In this document: in pieces, positions 56,466 through 64,000 of the stretch | Position numbering within the stretch: the stretch's first letter is position 1 | How the letters are laid out: each line of letters opens with the position of its first letter | Source: Corallococcus interemptor | Lineage (GTDB): Bacteria; Myxococcota; Myxococcia; Myxococcales; Myxococcaceae | Direction: 5' to 3' | Assembly (NCBI RefSeq): GCF_003668875.1 | Contig: NZ_RAWM01000027.1 | Span: 1-64,000, forward strand | Length of the DNA stretch: 64,000 nucleotides | The notes under the pieces: model-generated | What the model was told of the DNA's origin: nothing | What the model saw: only the letters and a program-made list of their open reading frames with translations | Database searches by the model: none | Made by a program: the position numbers and the translations under genes

Positions 56466-58235
56466 ATGCTCCTGCCCACCCTCGCAGCCCTGGTCCTCAC
56501 GCAGGCCCCACCCCCTCTCACCACCGTCTCCGAGCAGAGCGGCTGGAAGCGCACCGGCCGCTACGCGGAAGCGGAGAGCCTCTGCCGCGCCTTCCCCAAG
56601 GCGTTCCCCGGCAAGGCCCGCTGCGACACGCTGGGCACCACGCCGGAGGGCCGCCCCATGGTGGCGCTCGTCGTGAGCCCGGACGGCACCCTCACCGCGG
56701 ACGCCGCGCGCAAGAAGGGGCGCCCCGTCGTCTTCTTCCAGGGTGGCATCCACGCGGGTGAAATCGACGGCAAGGACGCCGGCTTCTGGCTCTTGCGCGA
56801 CGCGCTCCAGAACCGCGCCTCCGTGCCGGACCTGCTCAAGAACGTCACCGCCGTCTTCGTGCCCGTCTTCAACGTGGACGGCCATGAGCGCTTCAACCCC
56901 AACCACCGCCCCAACCAGGTGGGCCCGGAGGAGATGGGCTTTCGCGTCACCGCGCAAAACCTCAACCTGAACCGCGACTACGTGAAGGCGGACGCGCCGG
57001 AGATGGCGCTGCTGCTCAAGTACCTCCACGCGTGGGACCCGCTGGTGTACGTGGACCTGCACGTCACGGACGGCGCGAAGTTCGAACCCGACGTGTCCGT
57101 GGGCCTGGAGCCGCAGAAGTCCGGCCCGCCCGGCTTGCGCGAAGCCGGCACGAAGCTGGTGGATGAGCTGCTCGCCGGCCTCACCGCCGAAGGCCACCAG
57201 CCGCTGCGCTTCTACCCGTCCTTCATCAAGGACGACGACCCGACGAGCGGCTTCGCCTACGGCGTCCCCCCGCCGCGCTTCAGCCATGCGTACTGGTCCG
57301 TGCACCACCGCTTCGGCGTGCTCGTGGAGACGCACTCCTGGAAGAACTACGCCCAGCGCGTGAAGGCCACCCGCGACGTGCTGGAGGGCCTGCTCAGGCT
57401 CGTGGGCCGCGACGGCGCCGCGCTCCTGGCCGCCGTGAAGGCGGAGGACCAGAAGGCCCTGTCCGGCGGCGTGCGCGAGGTGGTGCTCGGCTGGGAGAAC
57501 ACGCCCAAGCGCGAGACGATTGAGTTCAAGGGCTACGTCTACGAGCGCCTGCCGTCGGAGGTCTCCGGTCAGCCGTACATCCGCTACGACGACACGAAGC
57601 CCCAGACGTGGAAGGTGCCGTACGCGCCGGACGTGCAGCCCGCCGTCACCGCCACGCTGCCCACCGGCGGCTACCTGGTGTCCGCCGCGCACGCCGCGTG
57701 GGTCGCGCCCAAGCTGAGCGCGCACGGCATCCAGTTCCAGCGCCTCACCCGCGCGGTGCCCGCCGCGAAGGTGGAGTCGTTCCGCTCCAAGGACTTCCAG
57801 TTCCAGGCGCGCTCCAACGAAAGCCACCAGGGCCTTGCCGCCAGGGGCGAGTGGAAGCCGGACACGCAGGACCTGCCCGTGGGCACGCTGTACGTGCCGG
57901 TGGCGCAGAAGAACGTGGAGCTGGTGGCGCACCTCTTCGAGCCCGCGGGGCCGGACTCGCTGCTCGCGTGGGGCTTCTTCAACGCCCACTTCGAGCAGAA
58001 GGAATACATCGAGGACTACGTGCTGGAGCCCTTCGCCCGGGAGCTGCTGGCGAAGGACGCGGGCGTGAAGGCCGCCTTCCAGGAGCGCATGAAGGACCCG
58101 GGCTTCGCCAAGGACCCGCGCGCCCGCCTGCGCTTCTTCGCCGAGCGCCACCCGTCCTGGGATGAGCGCCTGGGCCTCTACCCCGTGTACCGCGCCGCCA
58201 GCGCGCCGCCGAGCCTGGGGGCCTGGCCGCGGTGA
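56466..58235 (+). CDS. Secreted M14 zinc carboxypeptidase-like protein
   Basis: A 589-residue protein with an N-terminal signal-like stretch (LLPTLAALVLTQAPPP) and an M14 peptidase domain. Zinc ligands are in GGIHAGEIDGKDAG (His and Glu) and in YVDLHVTDGAKFEP (His). The general base Glu lies in GVLVETHSWKNY. The second half (about 360-589) is a distinct beta-rich region with GYVYERLPSEVSGQP. M14 enzymes remove C-terminal residues from peptides or act on cell-wall peptides; substrate specificity cannot be read. The start at 56466 keeps the signal peptide intact; the six residues before it (from a TG-type start) are unlikely. It follows the metallo-hydrolase by 31 bases. Confidence 0.88.
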   Translation: MLLPTLAALVLTQAPPPLTTVSEQSGWKRTGRYAEAESLCRAFPKAFPGKARCDTLGTTPEGRPMVALVVSPDGTLTADAARKKGRPVVFFQGGIHAGEIDGKDAGFWLLRDALQNRASVPDLLKNVTAVFVPVFNVDGHERFNPNHRPNQVGPEEMGFRVTAQNLNLNRDYVKADAPEMALLLKYLHAWDPLVYVDLHVTDGAKFEPDVSVGLEPQKSGPPGLREAGTKLVDELLAGLTAEGHQPLRFYPSFIKDDDPTSGFAYGVPPPRFSHAYWSVHHRFGVLVETHSWKNYAQRVKATRDVLEGLLRLVGRDGAALLAAVKAEDQKALSGGVREVVLGWENTPKRETIEFKGYVYERLPSEVSGQPYIRYDDTKPQTWKVPYAPDVQPAVTATLPTGGYLVSAAHAAWVAPKLSAHGIQFQRLTRAVPAAKVESFRSKDFQFQARSNESHQGLAARGEWKPDTQDLPVGTLYVPVAQKNVELVAHLFEPAGPDSLLAWGFFNAHFEQKEYIEDYVLEPFARELLAKDAGVKAAFQERMKDPGFAKDPRARLRFFAERHPSWDERLGLYPVYRAASAPPSLGAWPR

Positions 58236-58323
58236 AGTAGCGAAGGGGCAAGAAGAAGCCCCCGGCCCGCTTGCCCTGGTGAAAAGGGGCGTGCGCGGAG
58301 CGGGGGCTTCGCAAGTCACTCAC

Positions 58324-58356
58324 CGCGCTCCCGGTCCATGAGGCACCGGGAGCGCG
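58324..58356 (-). terminator. Strong terminator hairpin after the VWA lipoprotein gene
   Basis: A perfect 12-base-pair stem (CGCGCTCCCGGT with ACCGGGAGCGCG) around a nine-base loop lies 14 bases beyond the stop of the minus-strand lipoprotein gene. It could also end read-through from the M14 gene on the plus strand, where a short T-rich stretch follows the stem. Confidence 0.75.
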
Positions 58357-58370
58357 TCTTCATTCACGGC

Positions 58371-61300
58371 CTAGCCGATGGGCTTCTCGCAGACGCACGC
58401 GCTGACGTTGCAGGTGAAGCCCGGCGCGCAGCCGCCGCAGTCCGGCTTGCAGACGCAGGCGCAGAGGCCCGGGTCGGCGCCGTAGCCCGTGCCGCAGTTG
58501 AGCGCGCCCGTGTCGCAGACGCAGCCGCAGGCGTTGTTGTCGAACTTGTAGCCCGCCGCGCAGGTCGCGGACTGCACGCAGCTGCACGAGCAGGTGTTCG
58601 TGTTGCACGTCTCGAAGGTGCCGCAAGCACCGCCGCAGTCCGGCGCGCACTTGAAGTCACACACCGCGCGGTCCGTGTCGCACACCTGGCCCGGGGGCGC
58701 CGTGCCACCGCAGTCCGCCGGGCACTCGCACTTGTCCGTGGTGCGGTTGCAGGCGAGCTTGCCCTTGCAGAAGTCCGGGTCCTTCGGGTCGTAGTACTGC
58801 GTGTCGGACGCGCACGGCGGCGGGTTGCCGTTCGGCTTGGTCGTGCGGTCGATCCAGTAGCGGTACGACAGCGCCGCCTGCGTCTTGCCGGACTCCTTCG
58901 GACGGCACGCGCCGTAGAAGGACACGGTGCGGTTGATGCCGTCCACGTCGAAGCCGTTGGTGCGGCTGCGCGGCAGGTCCCCGATGCTCGGGCAGACGGC
59001 CGGGTCCACCACCGCCTCCACCGCGACCTTCAGCGAAGCGCCAATCGGCGGCTTGAGCGTGCGGTAGCCCACCGACGCGATGACGCTGTCCACGATGGCG
59101 TTGATGGTGTTGGTGATGGAGGTGTTGTCCCGGATGCTACCGGACACGCCGCCCGTGGCCTGGATGACGTCCAGGTGGCGCGGGTTCGTGTTGTCCTCGC
59201 CCGCGTAGCACGGGGCGCCGTCCGGCGGGCAGATGATGCCGTGCACCTGGATGGGCTGGCCCGTGGGGTTGCTCGTGGTGCCGGACGTGGTGCCGCTGTT
59301 GAGGAAGTACGCGGAGTAGTTGGCCACCGTGTCCGTGGACTGGTCCTTCACGTCCGTGAGGATGACCACCACCACCTTGGCGCCCGGACGGATCTTCGTC
59401 TCCGCGCCGCCCGTGGAAGCGGCCATGTCGTTGATGGCCTTGCGCGCCGCCTCCAGCGGACGCTCGCTGCCGTCACCGGCCAGGCCCACCCAGCAATGGG
59501 TGTTGGCCGTGCAGGTGGTGTTGGGCAGCGGCGTGTACGTCGGGTTCTGGGTGGTGCCGCCCTTCACGGCGCACACGTTGTTGTTGCACACCGCGTTCTG
59601 GGTCAGCCACGCCTTGAACTGGTTGATGTTGGTGGTGAAGGGACGCAGCACGTTGCGGTTGGCGCTGCTGCCCACCGTGTAGCTGGTGGTCACCATGGAC
59701 ACGCGCCAGTCCAGCGTCGCGTTGCCCAGCTTGTTGGCCACCGCCGTGCCCGCGTTCGCCAGCGACGTCTGGGAGGACGCCATGGAGCCCGAGTCGTCCA
59801 CGACGAAGAGGAAGTCCACCACCGCTGTGTTGCCGGTGAAGACCTCGCACTGCACCGCGTCCGCGTCACCGAACTGCGCCAGCGCGGAGCCGCCCGCCGT
59901 GTCCGCCGTCGTGAAGAGGCTGCCCGCCTCGTTGTAGCGGGCCGCCGGCGTGATGGCGAGGACCACGACCACGCTCGCGTTGGAGCGGTGCACGTACTGC
60001 GCCTGGATCTTGAACGGACCGGTGATGCCCGCCGGGCCCCCGAGGGTTTCGGTGCTGTTGAGCACCAGCTGGCGCGCCAGCGAGTTGGTGAAGTCCTTCA
60101 GGTCCGTCGTCCCGGCGAGCGCGTAGCGGGAGACCGCCGCGGGGAAGCCGTCCCAGGTGGTGAACGTCTGCGTGAACTCCACGTCGGCCGGCGACAGGAG
60201 CGCCGCGCCGGTGCGGATGCCCGACTCGTCACCGGAGGGCGTGGTGGAGGTGCCCACCTGGCCGCGCTTGTACGCGATGAACGTCACCTGCTTCGTGTCG
60301 TCATGGCCCATCACGCCCACGGTCTGGCCGGCGACGGTGAGGTTGACCATGTTGGCGGTCTTGAAGGTGTTGGGCAGCGCCAGCCGGATGTCCGCGCCGC
60401 TGTCCTCCTTGAAGGTCACCGTGCGCAGGTTCTGCACGCTGCACGCCTTGCCCGCGGGCGTGGTGGCCGCGCCGTCCTTGGGGTCCAGCGGGTTGAGCTC
60501 ACCCGGATCCACGCGGCCGTTCTGGTTGGAGTCCTCCGCGCCGTCGGGGATGCCGTCGCCGTCGGAGTCCGCCTTGTTGGGGTCCGTCTTCGTCGCGGGG
60601 TCCGCGTCGCCCACGTAGCCGCAGTTGTTGCGGGGGGCCGCGGCCGTCGTCACGCCGCGCTCCACGCCGTCGAGCAGACCGTCGCCGTCCGAGTCCGGGT
60701 TGCTGGGGTCCGTCTCGCCGGGGTCCACCTGGCCGTTGGAGTTGGGGTCCTCACCGAGGAAGCCGTCGCGGCCGGCGCCGTCCTGCAGGCCGTCGCAGTC
60801 GGTGTCCGTCAGGCGCGGATCCGTCTCACCGGAGTCCACGCGGCCGTTCTTGTTCGTGTCCTCCACGCCGTCCGCCACGCCGTCGCCGTCCGTGTCGGCC
60901 TTGTTCGGGTTGGTGCCGGTGGCGTTCTCCACGGCGTCCGGGATGCCGTCGAAGTCCGCGTCGGGGATGGACGCGGCGCAGTCCGCCACGCGCGGGTTCG
61001 TCTCACCCGAGTCGTGCTTGCCGTTCTTGTTCACGTCCTCGGCGCCGTCCGAGCAGGTGTCGCCGTCCGTGTCGGGCTTGAGCGGATCCGTGCCCGTCTG
61101 CTTCTCCAGGCCGTCCGGCAGGCCGTCGCCGTCGCTGTCGCGCAGGCGCGGATCCGTCTCACCGGGGCTCACCGAGCCGTTCTTGTTCGCGTCCTCCTCG
61201 CCGTCCGGCAGGCCGTCACCGTCGGAGTCCGCGGTGTTGGGGTCCGTCTCCGTGAGGTCGCGCTTGCCGTTGCGGTTGGCGTCCTCCAGGCCGTCCGACA

Positions 61301-61763
61301 GCCCGTCGCCGTCCGTGTCCGCCTTCACCGGCGAGGTGCGCGTGGTGGGGTCCAGGTCCGGGTAGAAGGAGCAGCTCGGATCCACACTGGAAGTGCGGCC
61401 CACTTCCACACCGTCGCGGATGCCGTCGCCGTCCGTGTCGCGCAGGCCGGGGTTCGTCTTGAGGTTGCCCGTGTAGACCGTGGAGTACTCCTCCTGGTCC
61501 GTCAGGCCGTCGCAGTCCGAATCCTTCGTCGCGTTGTTCGGATCGTACGGGTCGGTGGTGACCGGGCCCGGGTCGGGGTCGGGGTCGATGATGACGCCCG
61601 CGTCCTCGACGTAGCCCGCGTCGAAGCCCGCGTCGAAGCCCGCGTCGTTGCCACCGTCAGTGGGGGGATCAACGGGGCCGGGGTCCGGGTCAGTGCCGCC
61701 ACAGCCCGCCATGAGCGTGGCGGCGAGCAGCGTGCCGGAGAAGAGTCGAATCCAATTGCGCAT
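58371..61763 (-). CDS. cglD: VWA/thrombospondin type-3 lipoprotein, probably gliding motility CglD
   Basis: A 1130-residue lipoprotein (signal LLAATLMAGC, Cys 21). After an Asp/Gly/Pro-rich linker come about fourteen calcium-binding thrombospondin type-3 repeats (DTDGDGIRDG, DTDGDGLSDG, DSDGDGLPDG and so on, residues about 75-430). A jelly-roll-like region follows, then a VWA domain (about 645-870; MIDAS motif VDDSGSMASS). The end is Cys-rich, EGF-like (CAPDCGGACGTFETCNTNTC and similar). The size and order match the adventurous-gliding-motility lipoprotein CglD of Myxococcus as I recall it. A search would confirm the name. The divergent partner is the PilZ gene. Confidence 0.8.
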   Translation of the reverse strand: MRNWIRLFSGTLLAATLMAGCGGTDPDPGPVDPPTDGGNDAGFDAGFDAGYVEDAGVIIDPDPDPGPVTTDPYDPNNATKDSDCDGLTDQEEYSTVYTGNLKTNPGLRDTDGDGIRDGVEVGRTSSVDPSCSFYPDLDPTTRTSPVKADTDGDGLSDGLEDANRNGKRDLTETDPNTADSDGDGLPDGEEDANKNGSVSPGETDPRLRDSDGDGLPDGLEKQTGTDPLKPDTDGDTCSDGAEDVNKNGKHDSGETNPRVADCAASIPDADFDGIPDAVENATGTNPNKADTDGDGVADGVEDTNKNGRVDSGETDPRLTDTDCDGLQDGAGRDGFLGEDPNSNGQVDPGETDPSNPDSDGDGLLDGVERGVTTAAAPRNNCGYVGDADPATKTDPNKADSDGDGIPDGAEDSNQNGRVDPGELNPLDPKDGAATTPAGKACSVQNLRTVTFKEDSGADIRLALPNTFKTANMVNLTVAGQTVGVMGHDDTKQVTFIAYKRGQVGTSTTPSGDESGIRTGAALLSPADVEFTQTFTTWDGFPAAVSRYALAGTTDLKDFTNSLARQLVLNSTETLGGPAGITGPFKIQAQYVHRSNASVVVVLAITPAARYNEAGSLFTTADTAGGSALAQFGDADAVQCEVFTGNTAVVDFLFVVDDSGSMASSQTSLANAGTAVANKLGNATLDWRVSMVTTSYTVGSSANRNVLRPFTTNINQFKAWLTQNAVCNNNVCAVKGGTTQNPTYTPLPNTTCTANTHCWVGLAGDGSERPLEAARKAINDMAASTGGAETKIRPGAKVVVVILTDVKDQSTDTVANYSAYFLNSGTTSGTTSNPTGQPIQVHGIICPPDGAPCYAGEDNTNPRHLDVIQATGGVSGSIRDNTSITNTINAIVDSVIASVGYRTLKPPIGASLKVAVEAVVDPAVCPSIGDLPRSRTNGFDVDGINRTVSFYGACRPKESGKTQAALSYRYWIDRTTKPNGNPPPCASDTQYYDPKDPDFCKGKLACNRTTDKCECPADCGGTAPPGQVCDTDRAVCDFKCAPDCGGACGTFETCNTNTCSCSCVQSATCAAGYKFDNNACGCVCDTGALNCGTGYGADPGLCACVCKPDCGGCAPGFTCNVSACVCEKPIG
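60490..61525 (-). repeat. Thrombospondin type-3 coding repeats
   Basis: About fourteen degenerate DNA repeats encoding D-x-D-G-D-G-x-x-D-G units occur at irregular spacing (often 48-78 bases). They are purely protein-level repeats inside the lipoprotein gene, with synonymous variation between units, not a DNA-element array. Confidence 0.8.
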
Positions 61764-61861
61764 AACGGGTCAGCACTCCGGAAAGGGGGGTTACGGAGAA
61801 CACCGGCAGCATAGAGGGATGCGCAACTGATTCCGATGTAGGTACGCCCTGGGGCCGATGC

Positions 61862-61875
61862 CGAATCACGATTCG
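61862..61875. promoter_or_regulatory. Inverted repeat between the VWA lipoprotein and PilZ genes
   Basis: CGAATC-AC-GATTCG is a perfect 14-base inverted repeat in the 195-base divergent region, 99 bases from the lipoprotein start and 84 from the PilZ start. It is an operator candidate for either gene; nothing further supports it. Confidence 0.3.
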
Positions 61876-61958
61876 TAAACTTGGCGTTCACCGCTGTCGC
61901 CTGTTTCCGGCTGCACTGTCTTTACGGGGGCCAGGAGGGCTCGGTTATCGTCCGCCCC

Positions 61959-62774
61959 GTGCCTGTGTTCGGTCTTGCGGCGGTCTGGGGGGAAGCGGCT
62001 TCGCCTGAGAAGGCGGCGGCCGTCGTGGAGGGCCTGGGCGCGCTCCTGCCGTCCGCGCAGTCGATGCAGCTCGTGGTGGCGTTTCGCGACGAGGCCGGCG
62101 CGCTGGAGGTGAAGGTGGAGGTGCCGGGCTATCCGCGCGCGGCGGTGGAGCGGCTGGGCGAGGAGGTGCGCAAGAGCGGCGGCACGTTCGTGGAGCTGTG
62201 GCGTCTGCCCAAGGCGGAGCGGGACGCGCTGCGCTCGCGGAGCCTGGCGGGAGGCACGCCCTTCGCCGGCAACGAGCGCGAGCAGGCCGCGCAGGAGCTG
62301 CGCCAGCACCTGGAGGCCCTGGCCGCGCGAGGCCCCCTGCCCGCCGCGCCCAAGGCCCCGCCAGCCGAGGCACCGCCCGCGCCGCCAGCGGCTCCCCCCG
62401 CGAGCACGCCGGCGCCGGAGCCCGCGTCGTCCCCCGCGGCCTCTGGTGACGAACCCCAGCGCCGCGCCCGGCGTTTCGCGGTGAAGCTGGAGATGGAGTT
62501 CCGCACGGAGCTGGACTTCGTGCGCGAGCACGCGCTGAACATCAGCAACGGGGGACTCTTCGTGCGCACGGCGCACCGCCCGCCGCAGGACAGCGTCGTC
62601 ACCGTGGACGTGAAGCTGCCCAACGGCCAGCGGCTGCAGGGCGAGGCGCTGGTGGTGCACGTGGTGGATGATCAGTACACCGGGGGCGTGGGGCTGGCCT
62701 TCCTGAGCGACGACGCCACCTTCGCGTCGACGCTGGACGGCTACCTGGCGAGCCTGGCCGGGGAGAAGGCGTGA
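61959..62774 (+). CDS. PilZ domain protein
   Basis: A 271-residue protein. The N-terminal domain (about 1-110) is an unrecognised alpha/beta fold (FGLAAVWGEAASPEKAAAVVEGLG, then FRDEAGALEVKVEVPGYPRAAVERL). A Pro/Ala-rich linker (about 120-165) leads to a C-terminal PilZ domain opening with QRRARRFAVKLEMEFRTE and containing HALNISNGGLFVRTAHRPP and GGVGLAFLSD, the pattern of the myxobacterial PilZ family (TIGR02266-like). The RxxxR switch that binds cyclic di-GMP appears as RRARR. The GTG start at 61959 is an estimate; the frame is open to a TTG at 61881, and GGAGGG lies too far upstream to decide. The stop overlaps the kinase start (GTGA). Confidence 0.82.
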   Translation: MPVFGLAAVWGEAASPEKAAAVVEGLGALLPSAQSMQLVVAFRDEAGALEVKVEVPGYPRAAVERLGEEVRKSGGTFVELWRLPKAERDALRSRSLAGGTPFAGNEREQAAQELRQHLEALAARGPLPAAPKAPPAEAPPAPPAAPPASTPAPEPASSPAASGDEPQRRARRFAVKLEMEFRTELDFVREHALNISNGGLFVRTAHRPPQDSVVTVDVKLPNGQRLQGEALVVHVVDDQYTGGVGLAFLSDDATFASTLDGYLASLAGEKA

Positions 62775-63718
62775 CGTTGGAGGAAGGACAGACACCGGAG
62801 TGGCCGCGCGACCTGGGCCGGTTCCAGCTGCTGTCGCGGCTGGGGCGCGGCGGCAACGCGGAGGTGTTCCGCGCGCGGATGCTCCAGGGCCCGCGTGCGG
62901 GCGAGGAGGTGGCCCTCAAGCGCGTGCGGCCGGAGCGCCTGCGCGACGCGGAGGCGCGCGAGCAGCTGCTGCACGAAGGGGAGCTGGCCCGGTGCCTGGA
63001 CCACCCGCACATCGTGGGCTTCCGCGAGTACGGCGAGCTGGCGGACGGGCCCTACCTGGCGCTGGAGCTGGTGGACGGCACGGACCTGGGGCGCGTGCTG
63101 GCGCAGTGCCGGCGCCGGCGCATCGAGCTGCCCATCGACATCTCCGTGATGATGGTGCGCCACGTGCTGGAGGCGCTGGCGTACGCGCACAAGGCCACCA
63201 ACGCCAAGGGCCTGCCGCTGGCGCTGGTGCACTGCGACGTGTCCCCGCACAACGTGCTGCTGTCGCGCGGCGGAGAGGTGAAGCTGGCGGACTTCGGCGT
63301 GGCCCGCTCGCGCGCGGGGCTGGCGATGGACCTCCGGCGGGTGGGCAAGCAGAACTACCGCTCGCCGGAGCTGCTCGCGGGCGAGGTCTCCGTGGCGGTG
63401 GACCTGTGGGCGGCGGCGGTGCTGCTCTATGAGCTCCTGTCGCTGGAGTCGCCCTATCCGGACGGGACGGCCGAGGAGGTGGAGGCGTCCATCCGGGGCC
63501 TGCGGGTGACGCCGGTGCGCATGGTGGCGCCGGAGGTGTCGGATCCGCTGGCGCTGGTGCTGGACAGGGCGCTCGCGCCGCACCCGTCGCAGCGCTTCTC
63601 CTCCGCGGAGCAGTTCGCGCGGGCGCTGGCGGCGCTGAGCGACGACCGGGTGGCGACGCCGCTGGCCGTGGCCGCGGTGGTGCGCGGCCTGATGGGCGCG
63701 GAGCCGGTGACGGGCTGA
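62771..63718 (+). CDS. Hanks-type Ser/Thr protein kinase
   Basis: A 315-residue cytoplasmic kinase domain. The Gly loop is LGRGGNAEVFRAR, the ATP-binding Lys lies in VALKRVRP, the catalytic loop is VHCDVSPHNVLLS (Ser in place of the usual Lys/Arg-side residue of HRDLKPEN, typical of this branch), the metal motif is KLADFGVAR, and the activation segment is VGKQNYRSPELLAGEV. Nothing beyond the catalytic domain is present: there is no membrane segment, PASTA or TPR extension. It overlaps the PilZ gene by four bases (GTGA), so the pair is translationally coupled and may link cyclic di-GMP reading to phosphorylation. Confidence 0.92.
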   Translation: MTLEEGQTPEWPRDLGRFQLLSRLGRGGNAEVFRARMLQGPRAGEEVALKRVRPERLRDAEAREQLLHEGELARCLDHPHIVGFREYGELADGPYLALELVDGTDLGRVLAQCRRRRIELPIDISVMMVRHVLEALAYAHKATNAKGLPLALVHCDVSPHNVLLSRGGEVKLADFGVARSRAGLAMDLRRVGKQNYRSPELLAGEVSVAVDLWAAAVLLYELLSLESPYPDGTAEEVEASIRGLRVTPVRMVAPEVSDPLALVLDRALAPHPSQRFSSAEQFARALAALSDDRVATPLAVAAVVRGLMGAEPVTG

Positions 63719-63748
63719 CGGCCGGGACGGGCGTCCCCGGCCCTGGAA

Positions 63749-64000
63749 TCAGGCCACCTGTTGGCCGGCCGGCACGACCATCCCCGCGTCGCCCTCGACG
63801 ACGAGCTTGCTGCGGCCGCCGCCCTGCTTCACCACGCGCACCTGCACGCCGATGCGCTCGGCGAGCCCGCTCACGTGGGAGATGATGCCCACCTGGCGGC
63901 CGGTGGCCTGGAGCGCGTCGAGCGTGGCCAGCGCGACCTCCAGCGTCTCCGGGTCCAGCGTGCCGAAGCCCTCGTCGATGAAGAGGGTCTCCACCTGCGT
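63749..64000 (-). CDS. sbcC: SbcC exonuclease ATPase subunit, C-terminus (partial)
   Basis: The last 83 codons of a gene whose start lies beyond the window. [27 protein letters not shown] is the Walker B/D-loop region of SbcC/Rad50 ATPases, and [17 protein letters not shown] is the H-loop. The tail is poorly conserved. SbcC works with SbcD in processing hairpins and double-strand breaks. It converges with the kinase gene, 30 bases apart. The upstream part must be checked in adjoining sequence. Confidence 0.85.
   Translation of the reverse strand, partial: TQVETLFIDEGFGTLDPETLEVALATLDALQATGRQVGIISHVSGLAERIGVQVRVVKQGGGRSKLVVEGDAGMVVPAGQQVA

Noticed and set aside
60490-61525. CRISPR-like or mobile-element repeat array
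   Set aside because: The periodicity comes from Asp/Gly codons of thrombospondin repeats. Units vary in length and synonymous bases, with no constant DNA repeat and no spacers.

Overview
This window comes from a very GC-rich chromosome, almost certainly a myxobacterium of the Myxococcus/Corallococcus group. The evidence is the set of myxobacterial paralog families (TIGR02269-like lipoprotein, double-CXXCG protein, DUF2378), the many large secreted lipoproteins, a CglD-like gliding lipoprotein, a kinase/PilZ pair and several two-component systems. No rRNA, tRNA, CRISPR array, insertion sequence or prophage was seen. About 44 protein genes are called; the last one is cut by the window edge and one is frameshifted.

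Layout. 0.1-3.8 kb: DNA-end-joining ligase LigD and an EamA transporter. 3.8-13.2 kb, minus strand: five tightly packed genes for exported proteins (DUF1549-like haem-motif protein, small lipoprotein, Tat-exported DUF1501 protein, CxxCH lipoprotein, 1242-residue FG-GAP lipoprotein). 13.3 kb: DUF420 membrane protein. 13.9-18.5 kb, minus strand: a compact photoreceptor operon (haem oxygenase, bacteriophytochrome, response regulator, REC-histidine kinase). 18.7-31.1 kb: nitrogen assimilation, with gltB-gltD on plus and amtB on minus, separated by a tandem pair of paralogous CxxCH lipoproteins that share a nearly identical internal tract. 31.2-32.3 kb: two small lipoproteins of toxin/partner character. 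32.4-36.7 kb: Lhr helicase. 37.0-40.0 kb: accessory, lower-GC genes including a frameshifted TIGR02269-like lipoprotein followed by an intact double-CXXCG gene. 40.2-45.5 kb: pirin, DUF2378, hybrid kinase, cysteine-synthase-like enzyme and Rieske oxygenase. 45.5-51.4 kb: a copper region (Cys-rich four-helix bundle protein, P1B ATPase, ECF sigma factor with a Cys-rich CorE-like tail) around a large repeat lipoprotein. 51.4-58.2 kb: phospholipase-A2-like protein, TPR protein, NtrC-type regulator and kinase, metallo-hydrolase, M14 peptidase. 58.4-64 kb: VWA/thrombospondin-3 lipoprotein, PilZ protein coupled to a Ser/Thr kinase, and the SbcC C-terminus.

How they work together. The bilin operon supplies its own chromophore and two signalling outputs. 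GltBD and AmtB form an ammonium uptake and assimilation set. The copper genes look like sensor, exporter and storage components. The two low-GC lipoprotein loci resemble the polymorphic toxin/immunity cassettes that myxobacteria use for kin discrimination. The five-gene exported operon at 3.8-13.2 kb and the duplicated CxxCH lipoproteins are the least understood parts.
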